A stretch of DNA of 46,336 nucleotides from assembly GCA_049671305.1 (NCBI GenBank), contig JBATUR010000072.1:1-46336 (forward strand), in the 5' to 3' direction. The DNA is from CADCTM01 sp049671305. Lineage in GTDB: Bacteria > Cyanobacteriota > Cyanobacteriia > Cyanobacteriales > Coleofasciculaceae. The notes below the pieces were generated by a model. The model was not told where the DNA came from and searched no databases. It was given only the letters and a program-made list of their open reading frames with translations. This document shows positions 16,827 to 25,684 of the stretch, in pieces (position 1 is the first letter of the stretch; each line of letters begins with the position of its first letter). Made by a program: the position numbers and the translations under genes.

Positions 16827-18821
16827 ATGGTATCGTCGCCAACTCGCTTTACGGATATTCAAAACCATTGGGCAGCTTTATTTATTGAAGGGTTAGTAAC
16901 TCAGGGTATTATTAGCGGGTTTCCTGATCGTACATTTCGACCCAATCAAGCAATGAGTCGGGCTGAGTTTGCTGCCATATTACTGAAAGCCTTTCAAAAA
17001 GCTACCAAGCGTCTCTATGTTCCTTTTATCGATGTTCCTAGCAGACATTGGGCAGCACCGGCAATTCAAAAAGCCTTTGAAACCGGCTTTATTTCGGGCT
17101 ATCCTGGTAATCGTTTTCGCCCTGATGCCAGTATTTCCAGAACGGAAGTTTTAATTTCCTTAGTGACTGGTTTAGAAATAACATCCGATTCAATAATAGA
17201 GTTAAAAACTGCCCTTCCAGAATTATATCAAGATGTAGCACAAATTCCTGCTTATGCAATCGAAAAAATTGCCATTGCGACAAATGCAGAATTAGTTGTT
17301 AATTACCCAAATGTCAAGCAACTAAAACCTTTGGAATTAGCCACTCGTGGTGACGTTGCCGCTTTTATTTATCAAGCTTTAGTTTACTTAGAAAAAACCC
17401 CATCAATTAACTCAGAATTTATAGTCAACTATCAAAAAACTGCCCTAGTTAGCCATCAAAGAGAGTTTCGAGGAGTTTGGGCGGCAACAGCTTGGAACAT
17501 TGACTGGCCCTCCAAAAGAGGACTTCCTGTTCAACAGCAACAAAGTGAATTAATTCAAATTCTTGAACGCATCCAAGCACTAAATCTTAATGCACTAATC
17601 TTACAAATACGCCCAGCCGGAGATGCTTTTTACGCTTCTCAATTAGAGCCTTGGAGTGAATTACTAACAGGTATCCCCGGTAAAGCACCCGAACCCTTTT
17701 ACGACCCCTTAGAATTTGCTATTGACCAATGTCATAAGCGTAATATTGAGCTTCATGCCTGGTTCAACCCCTACCGTGCCAAAACTTCTGCGGAAAAACT
17801 GCCAAGTGTTCGTCCTCATATTGCCGTGACAAATCCAGAATATGTTTACAAATATGGATCTGATTTGTGGATGGACCCTGGAGCAAAAGTTATTCAAGAT
17901 TTAACATATAACGTTATTCTCGATGTTGTCCGTCGCTATGATCTTGATGCTATCCATTTAGATGATTACTTCTATCCTTATCCTATTTCTGGTCAAACAT
18001 TTGCCGATGATCAAACTTACAAAGACTATCAAATTAATGGCGGTAAATTATCACTAGCAGATTGGCGTAGAGACAATGTAAATCAATTAATTCAACGCCT
18101 ATCTACAGGAATTAGAAACACCAAACCCACAGTCAAATTTGGTATTAGTCCATTTGGTATTTATCGCCCTGGACAACCACCACAAATTAGAGGATTAGAT
18201 CAATACGCTGAACTTTATGCTGACCCCAAAAAATGGTTAGAAGAAGGTTGGGTAGATTATATCACGCCACAGCTTTACTGGCGCATTGATCCACCAGCCC
18301 AAAGTTATCCTGTTTTACTTCAGTGGTGGACTGAAAACAATCCCAAACGCCGCCATATTTATCCAGGTAATCGCTTAAGTGGATTAGATGGAAAAGATTG
18401 GACAATTGCTGAATATCAAAAACAAGTTGCCATAACCCGCAATCTTGCCCCGCAGTTATCATTAGGAAATATCTTTTACAGCATGAAGGCTTTTACGGAA
18501 AATCGCCTTGGTGTTGTTGATAGTTTTAAAGCCACAATTTACCAAGAACCAGCATTAGTCCCCACACAATCATGGCGAGTTTCTGCTGTACCTTCTCTTC
18601 CTAAACGTGTCAGAGGTAAACAAGGCAAAATTACTTGGAGTACCCCTGCTGAAGCAATTCGTTCTTGGACACTTTATCAGCAGAATGCTAATACTTGGAA
18701 GCTGGTAAAAATCATGGCAGCGACAACAACCGAGGTGATAGTAGCACCAGGAACTTATGCTTTGTGTGCCGTGAATAATCAAGCTAATGAAAGTTTAGGA
18801 GTTGTCGTTTCAGTTCAATAA
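16827..18821 (+). CDS. SLH-domain protein with GHL10 (DUF187) glycosidase-like domain
   Basis: 664 residues. Three S-layer homology repeats come first: FTDIQNHWAALFIEGLVTQG (about 8-55), FIDVPSRHWAAPAIQKAFET (about 70-117) and a degenerate third (about 130-188). They are followed by a TIM-barrel GHL10 domain from about residue 208 (REFRGVWAATAWNIDWPS, ALILQIRPAGDAFY, ELHAWFNPYRAK, DLDAIHLDDYFYPYP) to about 545, and a C-terminal Fn3-like strand-rich segment (about 570-664). The family is thought to cleave or bind peptidoglycan-type or cell-surface glycans; the paired Asp in HLDDYFYP is the likely active-site region. Oddly, no signal peptide precedes the SLH repeats, and an in-frame stop lies just upstream of the ATG. 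Confidence 0.9.
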   Translation: MVSSPTRFTDIQNHWAALFIEGLVTQGIISGFPDRTFRPNQAMSRAEFAAILLKAFQKATKRLYVPFIDVPSRHWAAPAIQKAFETGFISGYPGNRFRPDASISRTEVLISLVTGLEITSDSIIELKTALPELYQDVAQIPAYAIEKIAIATNAELVVNYPNVKQLKPLELATRGDVAAFIYQALVYLEKTPSINSEFIVNYQKTALVSHQREFRGVWAATAWNIDWPSKRGLPVQQQQSELIQILERIQALNLNALILQIRPAGDAFYASQLEPWSELLTGIPGKAPEPFYDPLEFAIDQCHKRNIELHAWFNPYRAKTSAEKLPSVRPHIAVTNPEYVYKYGSDLWMDPGAKVIQDLTYNVILDVVRRYDLDAIHLDDYFYPYPISGQTFADDQTYKDYQINGGKLSLADWRRDNVNQLIQRLSTGIRNTKPTVKFGISPFGIYRPGQPPQIRGLDQYAELYADPKKWLEEGWVDYITPQLYWRIDPPAQSYPVLLQWWTENNPKRRHIYPGNRLSGLDGKDWTIAEYQKQVAITRNLAPQLSLGNIFYSMKAFTENRLGVVDSFKATIYQEPALVPTQSWRVSAVPSLPKRVRGKQGKITWSTPAEAIRSWTLYQQNANTWKLVKIMAATTTEVIVAPGTYALCAVNNQANESLGVVVSVQ

Positions 18822-19304
18822 AAATTGCAGATTACAACTTAAAAGCATCTTTTGTTTATAGCCAGCTTGTGTTGAGCTACAAGCAACTTGTTGTCGCGAC
18901 CTCCCAAAGAACTTTTTGCTTCGTACATCTAACTTGCTTTTTTGTGTTCTTGTCAGGCTAGCTCCTAATTCTAGCTTCATAATAAAAGGGTTATACCTTT
19001 TGGTAGATACAGCTTTTGCGCTGATCAAATAATTATTTTAATAATCACAATTTGGTTATTTTGATTTTATTGGTGTAAATTGCTACTAACAACGCAAAGT
19101 CTCAGGTTAAAATATTAAAGAAAAAATTACCAAATTAGCTGGCTGCTGCGATTATAAATTGTCACTCGTACACTTAGGTTGTTACTATAGACCCCTCCTG
19201 AAAACCATCTAGGCAGTTGTGAAAGTCATTAACTTTTCAAGGATTTGAGGAATTACCAAAACCCAAAAATAAGAAGCTATTACCTTGCTTATAGGAGTTC
19301 TCTT
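18822..19304. other. Gene-free stretch
   Basis: 483 nt between the SLH-GHL10 gene and the better-supported GTG start of the next gene. AT-rich; no RNA gene, repeat or clear terminator seen. The last 60 nt are formally open in frame with the downstream gene from a TTG at 19245. Confidence 0.4.
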
Positions 19305-20489
19305 GTGTCATCTAACTTAAAACTACCTGTTGATTTCTTGCGTTCTAAGACAACGCCACAAAATCAATTGTTTCAAGAATTAAGCTTTATATTTTTGATG
19401 TGGTTTCTCAGTCGTGTTGTGATTATTGTCACCATGCAACTGATTGCGCCCTATTATCCCACCTTCCCAGTTGTTCATCCGATACCAGGTCCATTAGATT
19501 TTGTGCCTGGTTTTGTTCCCAAACCAAGTTGGGATCTCTTCACTCATTGGGATGCTGCCTGGTTTCTGGATATTGCCACCAACGGTTACGAATATCTGCC
19601 AGATGAAAAAATGCATAACGTCGCCTTCTTTCCGCTATTGCCTTTGGCGATGCGTGGACTGATGACGCTAGGTATTCCCGTACAAGTCGCAGGGTTTTTG
19701 ATCAATAATACGGCTTTTTTTGGGGCGTTAATTTTACTGTACCGCTGGACAGAAGAAAATCATGGCGTCAGTGCCGCTAGGTGGGCAACAGCAATCATGG
19801 CTTGGTGTCCCTTTTCGCTGTATGGCACCGTAGTCTACTCAGAAGGGATGTTTATGCTGCTGACAACTGCCTCATTGCGGTCTTTTGAAAAAGGTCAATA
19901 CAAAAGAGCAGCACTTTGGGGTGCCTTAACCACCGCTACACGAGTCACAGGGGCGTCATTGATACCCACATTCCTGCTAGTATCATGGCGCGAAAAAAGA
20001 CCTCTCATCGCCTATATTGCCGCCTTAGCGACGGGATTAGGGCTCTTATCATTCATGATCTTTTGTGCAATTAAATTTAATGACCCTCTAGCCTTTGTTC
20101 ATGTCCAAAAAGGTTGGGGTATTGAGGCAGGAATTAATTGGTCAGGTTGGGTAGAAATGTTTACCACAATTTTCACTTGGCAGCACAGCGCCCTCAAAGA
20201 ATTAACCAAAGTGGTTATGTTTTTTGGTGGCGGTTATTTGTTGTGGTATTTGCGCCGTGAACTGTCACGTACTACCCTGTTTTACGGGGTTTGTTCCTTG
20301 GCGCTAATCTTCAATTCTGGGGCGATGTGGTCGATTAATCGCTATGCTTATGCGATCGTCTCATTATGGGTTGCCTTTGGTCTCTTACTGTCACGCAACC
20401 GCCGTTGGGGATACGCTGTACTTGGCTTGTGCGGCATTGTACTCTTCGACTTTTCGATTCGTTTTGCCTGGTGGCGCTGGATATCTTAA
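19305..20489 (+). CDS. PIG-V-like mannosyltransferase family membrane protein
   Basis: About 394 residues with nine or so hydrophobic helices. The first luminal loop carries the GT-C-type acidic motif in LFTHWDAAWFLDIATNGYEY (HWD, around residues 83-85), followed by NVAFFPLLPLAMRGLM and a NNTAFFGALILLYRW helix. This is the PIG-V/mannosyltransferase fold, using lipid-linked sugar donors in the membrane. In cyanobacteria the acceptor is unknown. GTG at 19305 is preferred: AGGAG at 19293-19297 lies 7 nt before it. A TTG at 19245 would add 20 residues without an SD. Convergent with gor, 74 nt away. Confidence 0.82.
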   Translation: MSSNLKLPVDFLRSKTTPQNQLFQELSFIFLMWFLSRVVIIVTMQLIAPYYPTFPVVHPIPGPLDFVPGFVPKPSWDLFTHWDAAWFLDIATNGYEYLPDEKMHNVAFFPLLPLAMRGLMTLGIPVQVAGFLINNTAFFGALILLYRWTEENHGVSAARWATAIMAWCPFSLYGTVVYSEGMFMLLTTASLRSFEKGQYKRAALWGALTTATRVTGASLIPTFLLVSWREKRPLIAYIAALATGLGLLSFMIFCAIKFNDPLAFVHVQKGWGIEAGINWSGWVEMFTTIFTWQHSALKELTKVVMFFGGGYLLWYLRRELSRTTLFYGVCSLALIFNSGAMWSINRYAYAIVSLWVAFGLLLSRNRRWGYAVLGLCGIVLFDFSIRFAWWRWIS

Positions 20490-20563
20490 CACTGCCTATC
20501 CTGTAAGACTTGCAGTACAAAGGGTGGTGGAACTAAATGATTGCTCCATCCACCCCTTAATTA

Positions 20564-21910
20564 TTAACGCAAGGTTACAAATTCCTCAGCAGTTGAGGGA
20601 TGGATGCCGACAGTTGCATCAAAATCTTTCTTCGTCGCGCCCATCTTAATCGCGATCGCCATGCCTTGAATAATCTCCGCTGCACTATCGCCCACCATGT
20701 GCGCCCCTAATACCTTTTGGGTATCTTCCGCCACAACCAACTTAACTATCGTGCGATCATCTCGACCACTGAGAGTGTGGTACATCGGCTTAAACTTGGC
20801 ACGATACACCTTCACCCCGTCCCCATACTTGTCTCGTGCTTCAGCTTCCGTCAAGCCCACCGTAGCCGCCTCTGGGGTGGAAAATACTGCCGAGGGAACG
20901 TTGTCATAACACATGGTGCGAGACATTCCCCCAAACTGAGTATCCGCAAAAGCCCGCCCTTCATTAATGGCAACTGGCGTCAGATTAATGCGATCAGTAC
21001 AGTCACCGATCGCAAAAATATGCTCAACGCTAGTATGACTATAATCATCAACCGCGATCGCACCCTTATTAATTTCTACCCCCGCATTCTCCAAACCCAA
21101 CTTCTCAAGATTTGGTTGACGCCCCGTTGCTGCCAAAACAAGATCAGCCATAATTGTGCCCTGATGCCTGCCAGCTAAAGTTACCTTCAAGCCTTGCGCC
21201 GTCTTCTCAATCGTGGGAGGATCAGCAATTGTCAAAACCTCAATTCCATGTTGTTGCATTCCTTCTTGGATACCAGAGCGCAAATCATCATCAAAGCCGC
21301 GCAAAATTAGATCATTACGAATAATCTGCGTTACTTCCGTACCCAAACCATTCATAATGCAGGCAAATTCCACGCCAATATAGCCGCCGCCTATGATTAC
21401 CATACTTTTGGGTTGTTCTTGCAGCAAGAACATATCATCAGAAGTAATGGCGTGTTCAATACCTGTAATTTCTGATGGCTTAAACGGATGTCCACCCACC
21501 GCAATCAAAATTTTCTCAGCGGTAACTTTTTTGCCATCAACTTCTAGGGTATGAGGATCAAGAAACTTGGCATAACCGCGAAATAGCTCAACCTCAGCGT
21601 TATTGAGCATATTTTGATACACCCCATTGAGGCGCGTCAGTTCATTATCAACCGCCGTAATCATCTTTTGCCAATCAAGGCTGCTTTCTACCCCACTCCA
21701 GCCAAAACCTTGGGCATCTTCAAACAAACTAGGGAAGTGAGAAGCATAAACCATCAGCTTTTTAGGAATACAGCCACGATTGACACAAGTACCACCCAAG
21801 CGGCTAAATTCTGCCACCGCAACTTTTGTACCATATTGCGCCGCCCGTCTGCCTGCTGCAATACCTCCTGAACCGCCACCTATCACAAATAAGTCGTAAT
21901 CGTAGGTCAT
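20564..21910 (-). CDS. gor: Glutathione-disulfide reductase
   Basis: 448 residues, NADPH-dependent flavoenzyme that reduces oxidised glutathione. FAD-binding GGGSGGIAAGRRAA is at residues 11-24, the redox-active disulfide is Cys42/Cys47 in GGTCVNRGCIPKK, the second Rossmann motif is GGGYIGVEFACIMNGLG (about residues 174-190), and the C-terminal base is in GIHPSTAEEF close to the end. Length and motifs are those of cyanobacterial/plant-type glutathione reductase; thioredoxin or lipoamide reductases differ in the disulfide surroundings. The nearest neighbour on its strand is the DivIVA-like gene 61 nt upstream, so a shared transcript with coaD is possible. Its role is defence against oxidative stress from photosynthesis. 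Confidence 0.95.
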   Translation of the reverse strand: MTYDYDLFVIGGGSGGIAAGRRAAQYGTKVAVAEFSRLGGTCVNRGCIPKKLMVYASHFPSLFEDAQGFGWSGVESSLDWQKMITAVDNELTRLNGVYQNMLNNAEVELFRGYAKFLDPHTLEVDGKKVTAEKILIAVGGHPFKPSEITGIEHAITSDDMFLLQEQPKSMVIIGGGYIGVEFACIMNGLGTEVTQIIRNDLILRGFDDDLRSGIQEGMQQHGIEVLTIADPPTIEKTAQGLKVTLAGRHQGTIMADLVLAATGRQPNLEKLGLENAGVEINKGAIAVDDYSHTSVEHIFAIGDCTDRINLTPVAINEGRAFADTQFGGMSRTMCYDNVPSAVFSTPEAATVGLTEAEARDKYGDGVKVYRAKFKPMYHTLSGRDDRTIVKLVVAEDTQKVLGAHMVGDSAAEIIQGMAIAIKMGATKKDFDATVGIHPSTAEEFVTLR

Positions 21911-21971
21911 GATTTAATAGATTTCCTGTTGCCACTATTCCTTAGTGTAGAAACTGAGGCGATGATTGAGT

Positions 21972-22658
21972 TTAAATCTTCTGTGGTGGTGAAGTGCCAT
22001 CAGTCTCTTCTGGATAATCTGTCAGCGGTTCAGGTTGCAGTTGTTGGCGTCCGTTACGAATTACTCGCAGCATATCAGACAACTGCTGCTCAATATTGAT
22101 TAGAACTGCATCGGCGTAGTCATCGGCACCATTTTGGATATCTTCACATTCTACTAGTGCGAGTTGGCGCATTTGCTCTAATTCTTGTTGTGCTTGCAGG
22201 CGCATTCGTTCAATTTCTGCCAGAGTTTGCTCTTGAATGGCTTCACATTCAGTTTGAACTTGTTGGCGAATTTGGCTTGCTTCTAGTTCTGCTTGCTGAA
22301 TTATGCCCATTTCATCCAAAAGTTGGTCGGCGCGTCTTTCTGCCGTTTCCATGATTTCTTGGGCGTATTCTTCGGCAGATAGGAGAATTTCATCCTTTTG
22401 GCGGATTATTTTCTCGGCGTCTTCAAAGGCAGTCGGTAAACTTTCGCGAATTAAATCTAACTGCGCTAGTAGTGCTTCCTCATCCACCAAGGTACGCTGG
22501 GTAAAGGGGATGTGAAAGCTTTCAAACAGGATTTCCTCGATGCGGTTAAGTTCCTGTTGGATATCTATACCTCCGGTTCGATTGGACGGAAGTTCGTTGG
22601 TGTGGCTGGGTTGATTGCGATCGGGGGGTTCGCTCCGGGATGAGTCTTGGCGTAACAT
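21972..22658 (-). CDS. DivIVA-like coiled-coil protein (cyanobacterial conserved)
   Basis: 228 residues. A variable polar N-terminus (about 1-30) is followed by IDIQQELNRIEEILFES, then a long continuous coiled coil (about 60-195; for example ADQLLDEMGIIQQAELEASQ and EIERMRLQAQQELEQMRQLA) and a short acidic/proline tail. Related cyanobacterial proteins are annotated DivIVA-domain and often sit next to coaD. Some DivIVA-like proteins act in cell division, but no role is shown here. The ATG at 22658 lies 94 nt inside coaD. I keep it because family members as I remember them also begin MLRQ; a later start would need a rare codon near GGAGGT at 22569-22574. Confidence 0.75.
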   Translation of the reverse strand: MLRQDSSRSEPPDRNQPSHTNELPSNRTGGIDIQQELNRIEEILFESFHIPFTQRTLVDEEALLAQLDLIRESLPTAFEDAEKIIRQKDEILLSAEEYAQEIMETAERRADQLLDEMGIIQQAELEASQIRQQVQTECEAIQEQTLAEIERMRLQAQQELEQMRQLALVECEDIQNGADDYADAVLINIEQQLSDMLRVIRNGRQQLQPEPLTDYPEETDGTSPPQKI

Positions 22659-23119
22659 TGGCTAATATCTAGGGCAACCTGCTGAGGAACAAGATGAGCA
22701 ACGGAACCGCCAAACTTGGCAATTTCTTTAACTGCGCTACTACTTAAGAAACTGTACTCGTTGGAAGTGGCGAGAAATACGGTTTCAATTTCGTCCCAGA
22801 GGGTTTCATTGGTATGAGCCATCTGGAGTTCTTTTTCAAAGTCGGAAAGTACCCGTAAACCCCGCAATAGAACTTTAGCATTCCTCAGTCTGGCATATTC
22901 TACGGTCAAACCAACAAAACTATCTGCTTCGACGTTGGGTAGGTGTTTGGTACAGCGCCGAATCTGTTCTACGCGCTCTTGTACGGGGAATAAGGGCGTT
23001 TTGTCTGGATTTTTTAGTACGGCAACAATTACTTGCTCAAAGAGCTTACAGCCGCGCTCTATGATGTCGAGGTGTCCTAGAGTTATCGGATCGAAGCTGC
23101 CTGGGTAGATTGCTATCAC
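22565..23119 (-). CDS. coaD: Phosphopantetheine adenylyltransferase (CoaD)
   Basis: 184 residues; catalyses 4'-phosphopantetheine plus ATP to dephospho-CoA, the penultimate step of coenzyme A synthesis. The nucleotidyltransferase signature YPGSFDPITLGHLDII (TxGH, residues 5-20) and the C-terminal SSSAVKEIAKFGG (about 126-138) are intact. Start is GTG at 23117-23119; the next codons give the usual MIAIYPGSFDP. Bacterial CoaD is normally about 160 residues. The last 25 or so here (from THPGANPPIA) form a Pro/Asn-rich tail encoded in the 94 nt that overlap the start of the downstream coiled-coil gene. Divergent from the secretion gene at 23178. Confidence 0.95.
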   Translation of the reverse strand: MIAIYPGSFDPITLGHLDIIERGCKLFEQVIVAVLKNPDKTPLFPVQERVEQIRRCTKHLPNVEADSFVGLTVEYARLRNAKVLLRGLRVLSDFEKELQMAHTNETLWDEIETVFLATSNEYSFLSSSAVKEIAKFGGSVAHLVPQQVALDISQCYAKTHPGANPPIAINPATPTNFRPIEPEV

Positions 23120-23177
23120 GAAGTGATCGGTGTTGTACGTTACTGAGGCGATTATACCGAAGCGTTTGCTCTTTAAG

Positions 23178-24161
23178 ATGGAGTTAAGTGCCTTTTACTT
23201 GATGCAAACCGTGGTACCCCTTCGCTTATCTGTTCAAGAAAAAGCCCGATTCTTTTACCAGATGCGGACTTTGCTGGATTCTGGATTAAGTTTACAACAA
23301 AGTTTAAGTTTGGCAGGAGTTGATGGCTCGGCTTCATTTCGGCGCTATCTGCAGCAGTTAAGTTTGGTTGTGGGAAGTGGGCAAGATTTGGCGACGGCAA
23401 TAAGTTTTAATGGTGGTTATTTTGATCGTTGGACAATTAGTTTGATTCGTTTGGCTGAATATAGCGGTTGTTTGGCAGAGATTTGTTTTAAGATGGCGAT
23501 CGCTTCTGAAACTCAAATTAGACACAAACGGCTTTATCGTTCGGTATTGTTTTCAACAATGGCGATGGTTTGGAGTCTGCTAATTGTAACGGCGGTGATT
23601 TTTAATCGTACTCCGATGGGCTTTATTAGACCAGAGTTTTGGCTGAGAAGTTTGCTAATTGCTTTGCTACTAATGTTAATTGCTTTTTTGGCGTCACGCT
23701 ATCTTGGTCGGGGGTCTTTTTTTGTTAGGAAATTACCGATTGTTGGTAAGATTGCCGAAACGCGATCGCTTCTTTATTTTGCTCAGTTAGAATTACCTTT
23801 AAGTTGTGGTGTATCAATTTTGGCGGCAGTGGAATTGCTACGAGAGCATATTCCAGATGTTGTAATGAAGGCAAATTTGTCAAGTGCGGCGCGACAAATT
23901 CGAGCTGGGAAAACTTTGAGCCGTAGTTTGCAAGGGAAGCTGCCACCAATTGCGCTTCAAATGTTACATACAGGTGAAGAAACGGGCAATCTTGACACAG
24001 CTATGCAAGATATTAGTCAATATTATGATAATAATTTAGAGCAAAGATTACGCTCTTTGGCAAATAGTCTACGAGTTTTAGGAATTTTAGCGTCCGCTCT
24101 TTTGGTTGGCGCTGTTGCTATTAGAGGAATAAGATTATTACTTAACTCGCTGCCTGGTTGA
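23178..24161 (+). CDS. Type II secretion F / PilC-like inner-membrane protein
   Basis: About 327 residues with two T2SSF domains. The first (about residues 20-145) has FFYQMRTLLDSGLSLQQSLS and a Gly-rich IRLAEYSGCLAE. The second (about 205-325) has LLYFAQLELPLSCGVSILAA and MLHTGEETGNLDTAMQDISQ. Three hydrophobic helices match the PilC/GspF topology. Such proteins form the inner-membrane platform of type IV pilus or type II secretion machines. It is shorter than PilC (about 400) and stands apart from other pilus genes, so it is a divergent paralogue. The frame is open from GTG 23130; ATG 23178 and ATG 23202 are both possible and none has a good SD. The last codons and stop lie inside a tandem repeat. 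Confidence 0.85.
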   Translation: MELSAFYLMQTVVPLRLSVQEKARFFYQMRTLLDSGLSLQQSLSLAGVDGSASFRRYLQQLSLVVGSGQDLATAISFNGGYFDRWTISLIRLAEYSGCLAEICFKMAIASETQIRHKRLYRSVLFSTMAMVWSLLIVTAVIFNRTPMGFIRPEFWLRSLLIALLLMLIAFLASRYLGRGSFFVRKLPIVGKIAETRSLLYFAQLELPLSCGVSILAAVELLREHIPDVVMKANLSSAARQIRAGKTLSRSLQGKLPPIALQMLHTGEETGNLDTAMQDISQYYDNNLEQRLRSLANSLRVLGILASALLVGAVAIRGIRLLLNSLPG

Positions 24162-24433
24162 CAATAGCACGACACCCTGAAGGGTGCGGCTAGGCAAACC
24201 AAGCCTGCCGTCGCAGGCTATATCTATTATTTATTAGTCCGCGCAGGCGGGCTTTGTTTCTGTAGCCCCAGACTTTAGTCTGCGGGCGCATTCTGCCTGG
24301 TTGACAATAGCACGACACCCTGAAGGGTGCGGCTAGGCAAACCAAGCCTGCCGTCGCAGGCTATATCTATTATTTATTAGTCCGCGCAGGCGGGCTTTGT
24401 TTCTATAGCCCCATTTAGTCTGCGGGCGCATTC
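24151..24433. repeat. Two tandem copies of a palindromic REP-like unit (143 and 140 nt)
   Basis: Copy 1 spans 24151-24293, copy 2 24294-24433. They differ by one substitution and a 3-nt deletion (GAC) near the end of copy 2. Each unit contains CACCCT-ga-AGGGTG (24173-24186 in copy 1), AGCCTGC-cgtc-GCAGGCT (24202-24219), a CCGCGCAGGCGGGC stretch and a GACTTTAGTC palindrome. This is the make-up of cyanobacterial REP-type repeats. The stop codon of the F-like secretion gene (24159-24161) lies in copy 1 and that of the convergent DUF547 gene (24415-24417) in copy 2. The hairpins may also act as a bidirectional terminator. Confidence 0.92.
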
Positions 24434-25119
24434 TGCTGCTGATTTAAATTCCAGTCATAGTCCAAATAAACAATCGCAACTGAACTAACAATCTCAGTTT
24501 TCAAGTAACCACGAATATAATCAGGAATAGAAGCAGCAACCTGCAAAAAATCACTTTTATACCACTTAAAGATTTTACTACAATACAAAGTCTGAGTTGA
24601 TGATTCATAACGGACTTTATCAGGATTATTAATAAATCGCCTTGCATCATCTTCTAGTTGGTTTCTGACAGTTTCGCCATCATAAGCTTCATTTCTTAAC
24701 AAAGGACAACCCAGAGAAGCACAAACTAAAGCAAAATGTATCCGAGGTTCATTAAACTTCTTTCTCAAAATGCGATGTTCAATTTGATTAAGATAGTAGT
24801 AAGAATCGCCAACTTTGTGAGTTGGACGGTAGAAAAACCAGGCAAAAGCTAGTAAGTTAGGAATGCCTAAAACTTTTGGTTGAATAGAGGTAATTGGGTA
24901 ATTTTCTAGAATTGAAGCAACAGTAAAGGCGTTATAGAGATTAATCCATAACGCCAATTGTTGATCAGAATTAAGGGAACTAAGATCAGCTTGCTTGATG
25001 TCGGCAAGCCATTGATTTAAAGTAGTAGATGACTCAGATTTCCAAGCACCATAATCGACGCAACCCTTGGAGTCAACATATTGAGATAAAAGCTGATTCC
25101 AGGTATCAAAATTAATCAT
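24415..25119 (-). CDS. DUF547 domain-containing protein
   Basis: 234 residues, almost all one DUF547 domain: LNSDQQLALWINLYNAFTVA (about 48-67), the segment IHFALVCASLGCPLLRNEAY (about 126-145) with its two Cys, and FKWYKSDF near residue 192. DUF547 has a papain-like/transglutaminase-like fold prediction, but its activity is unknown; plant homologues also lack an assigned reaction. No signal peptide is visible. The C-terminal codons (NAPAD, stop) are supplied by copy 2 of the adjacent tandem repeat, so the tail is probably not conserved. The 25143-25514 gene lies 23 nt upstream on the same strand, suggesting a two-gene transcript. Confidence 0.85.
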   Translation of the reverse strand: MINFDTWNQLLSQYVDSKGCVDYGAWKSESSTTLNQWLADIKQADLSSLNSDQQLALWINLYNAFTVASILENYPITSIQPKVLGIPNLLAFAWFFYRPTHKVGDSYYYLNQIEHRILRKKFNEPRIHFALVCASLGCPLLRNEAYDGETVRNQLEDDARRFINNPDKVRYESSTQTLYCSKIFKWYKSDFLQVAASIPDYIRGYLKTEIVSSVAIVYLDYDWNLNQQQNAPAD

Positions 25120-25142
25120 GGTCAGTTAAAATTTAAACGCAA

Positions 25143-25514
25143 TTAAATGCCGCCTTTGTATCTTTGGGTATCCATGATTCGACACTGCAAACCGCTATCT
25201 TTTTCCACACACAAAGCATAATACTCTAAGTCTCCCCAAATCCATCTTAGTGTATTGCGAATCTTTTCTCTTTTGATATAAAGCCGCTTTTGGATGATTT
25301 CATTTGGGCAGAGAATTTGAAAAGTGAGGGCGCCGTTTTCTTCCTGGATACGGAATAAACAGTCTTGTAAAATAGCACGAATACTGCTATCGAAATGTTC
25401 ATGAAATCGGCGTAGTTTACCCGTCAGGGTGAAATCTTCTAAGGTGCGACTAAACGGATCATTTTCATCCTCGAAAGGCATTTCGTCTCTCTCTGGGTCA
25501 AAAGGATTCACCAT
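25143..25514 (-). CDS. Conserved cyanobacterial protein of unknown function
   Basis: About 123 residues starting MVNPFDPERDEMPFEDENDP; acidic N-terminus followed by a mixed alpha/beta domain (RRFHEHFDSSIRAILQDCLF, then LTFQILCPNEIIQKRLYIKR). No known motif, signal peptide or membrane helix. The ATG at 25514 is chosen over the ATG at 25553 because AAGGA lies about 5 nt before it and the preceding 13 residues look like untranslated leader. It is 23 nt from the DUF547 gene on the same strand. I do not recognise a named family. Confidence 0.7.
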   Translation of the reverse strand: MVNPFDPERDEMPFEDENDPFSRTLEDFTLTGKLRRFHEHFDSSIRAILQDCLFRIQEENGALTFQILCPNEIIQKRLYIKREKIRNTLRWIWGDLEYYALCVEKDSGLQCRIMDTQRYKGGI

Positions 25515-25684
25515 AGCTTCCTTACGATTCAATCGATGTTTTGTGTTTAGCATTTGAAGCTTGACTATTTTACCGCATCCTGCACTATCTCCGATAGGTG
25601 GAGTTGTTGATTTAGTTAAAGTTAAGTTATATATTGGCTGTTGGTTGGTGGTATGAGCGTTTGAATTATTTGGGAATTTTTAGT

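Noticed and set aside
17089..18782. Minus-strand ORFs inside the SLH-GHL10 gene
   Set aside because: Shadow frames of a well-supported plus-strand gene with intact domains.
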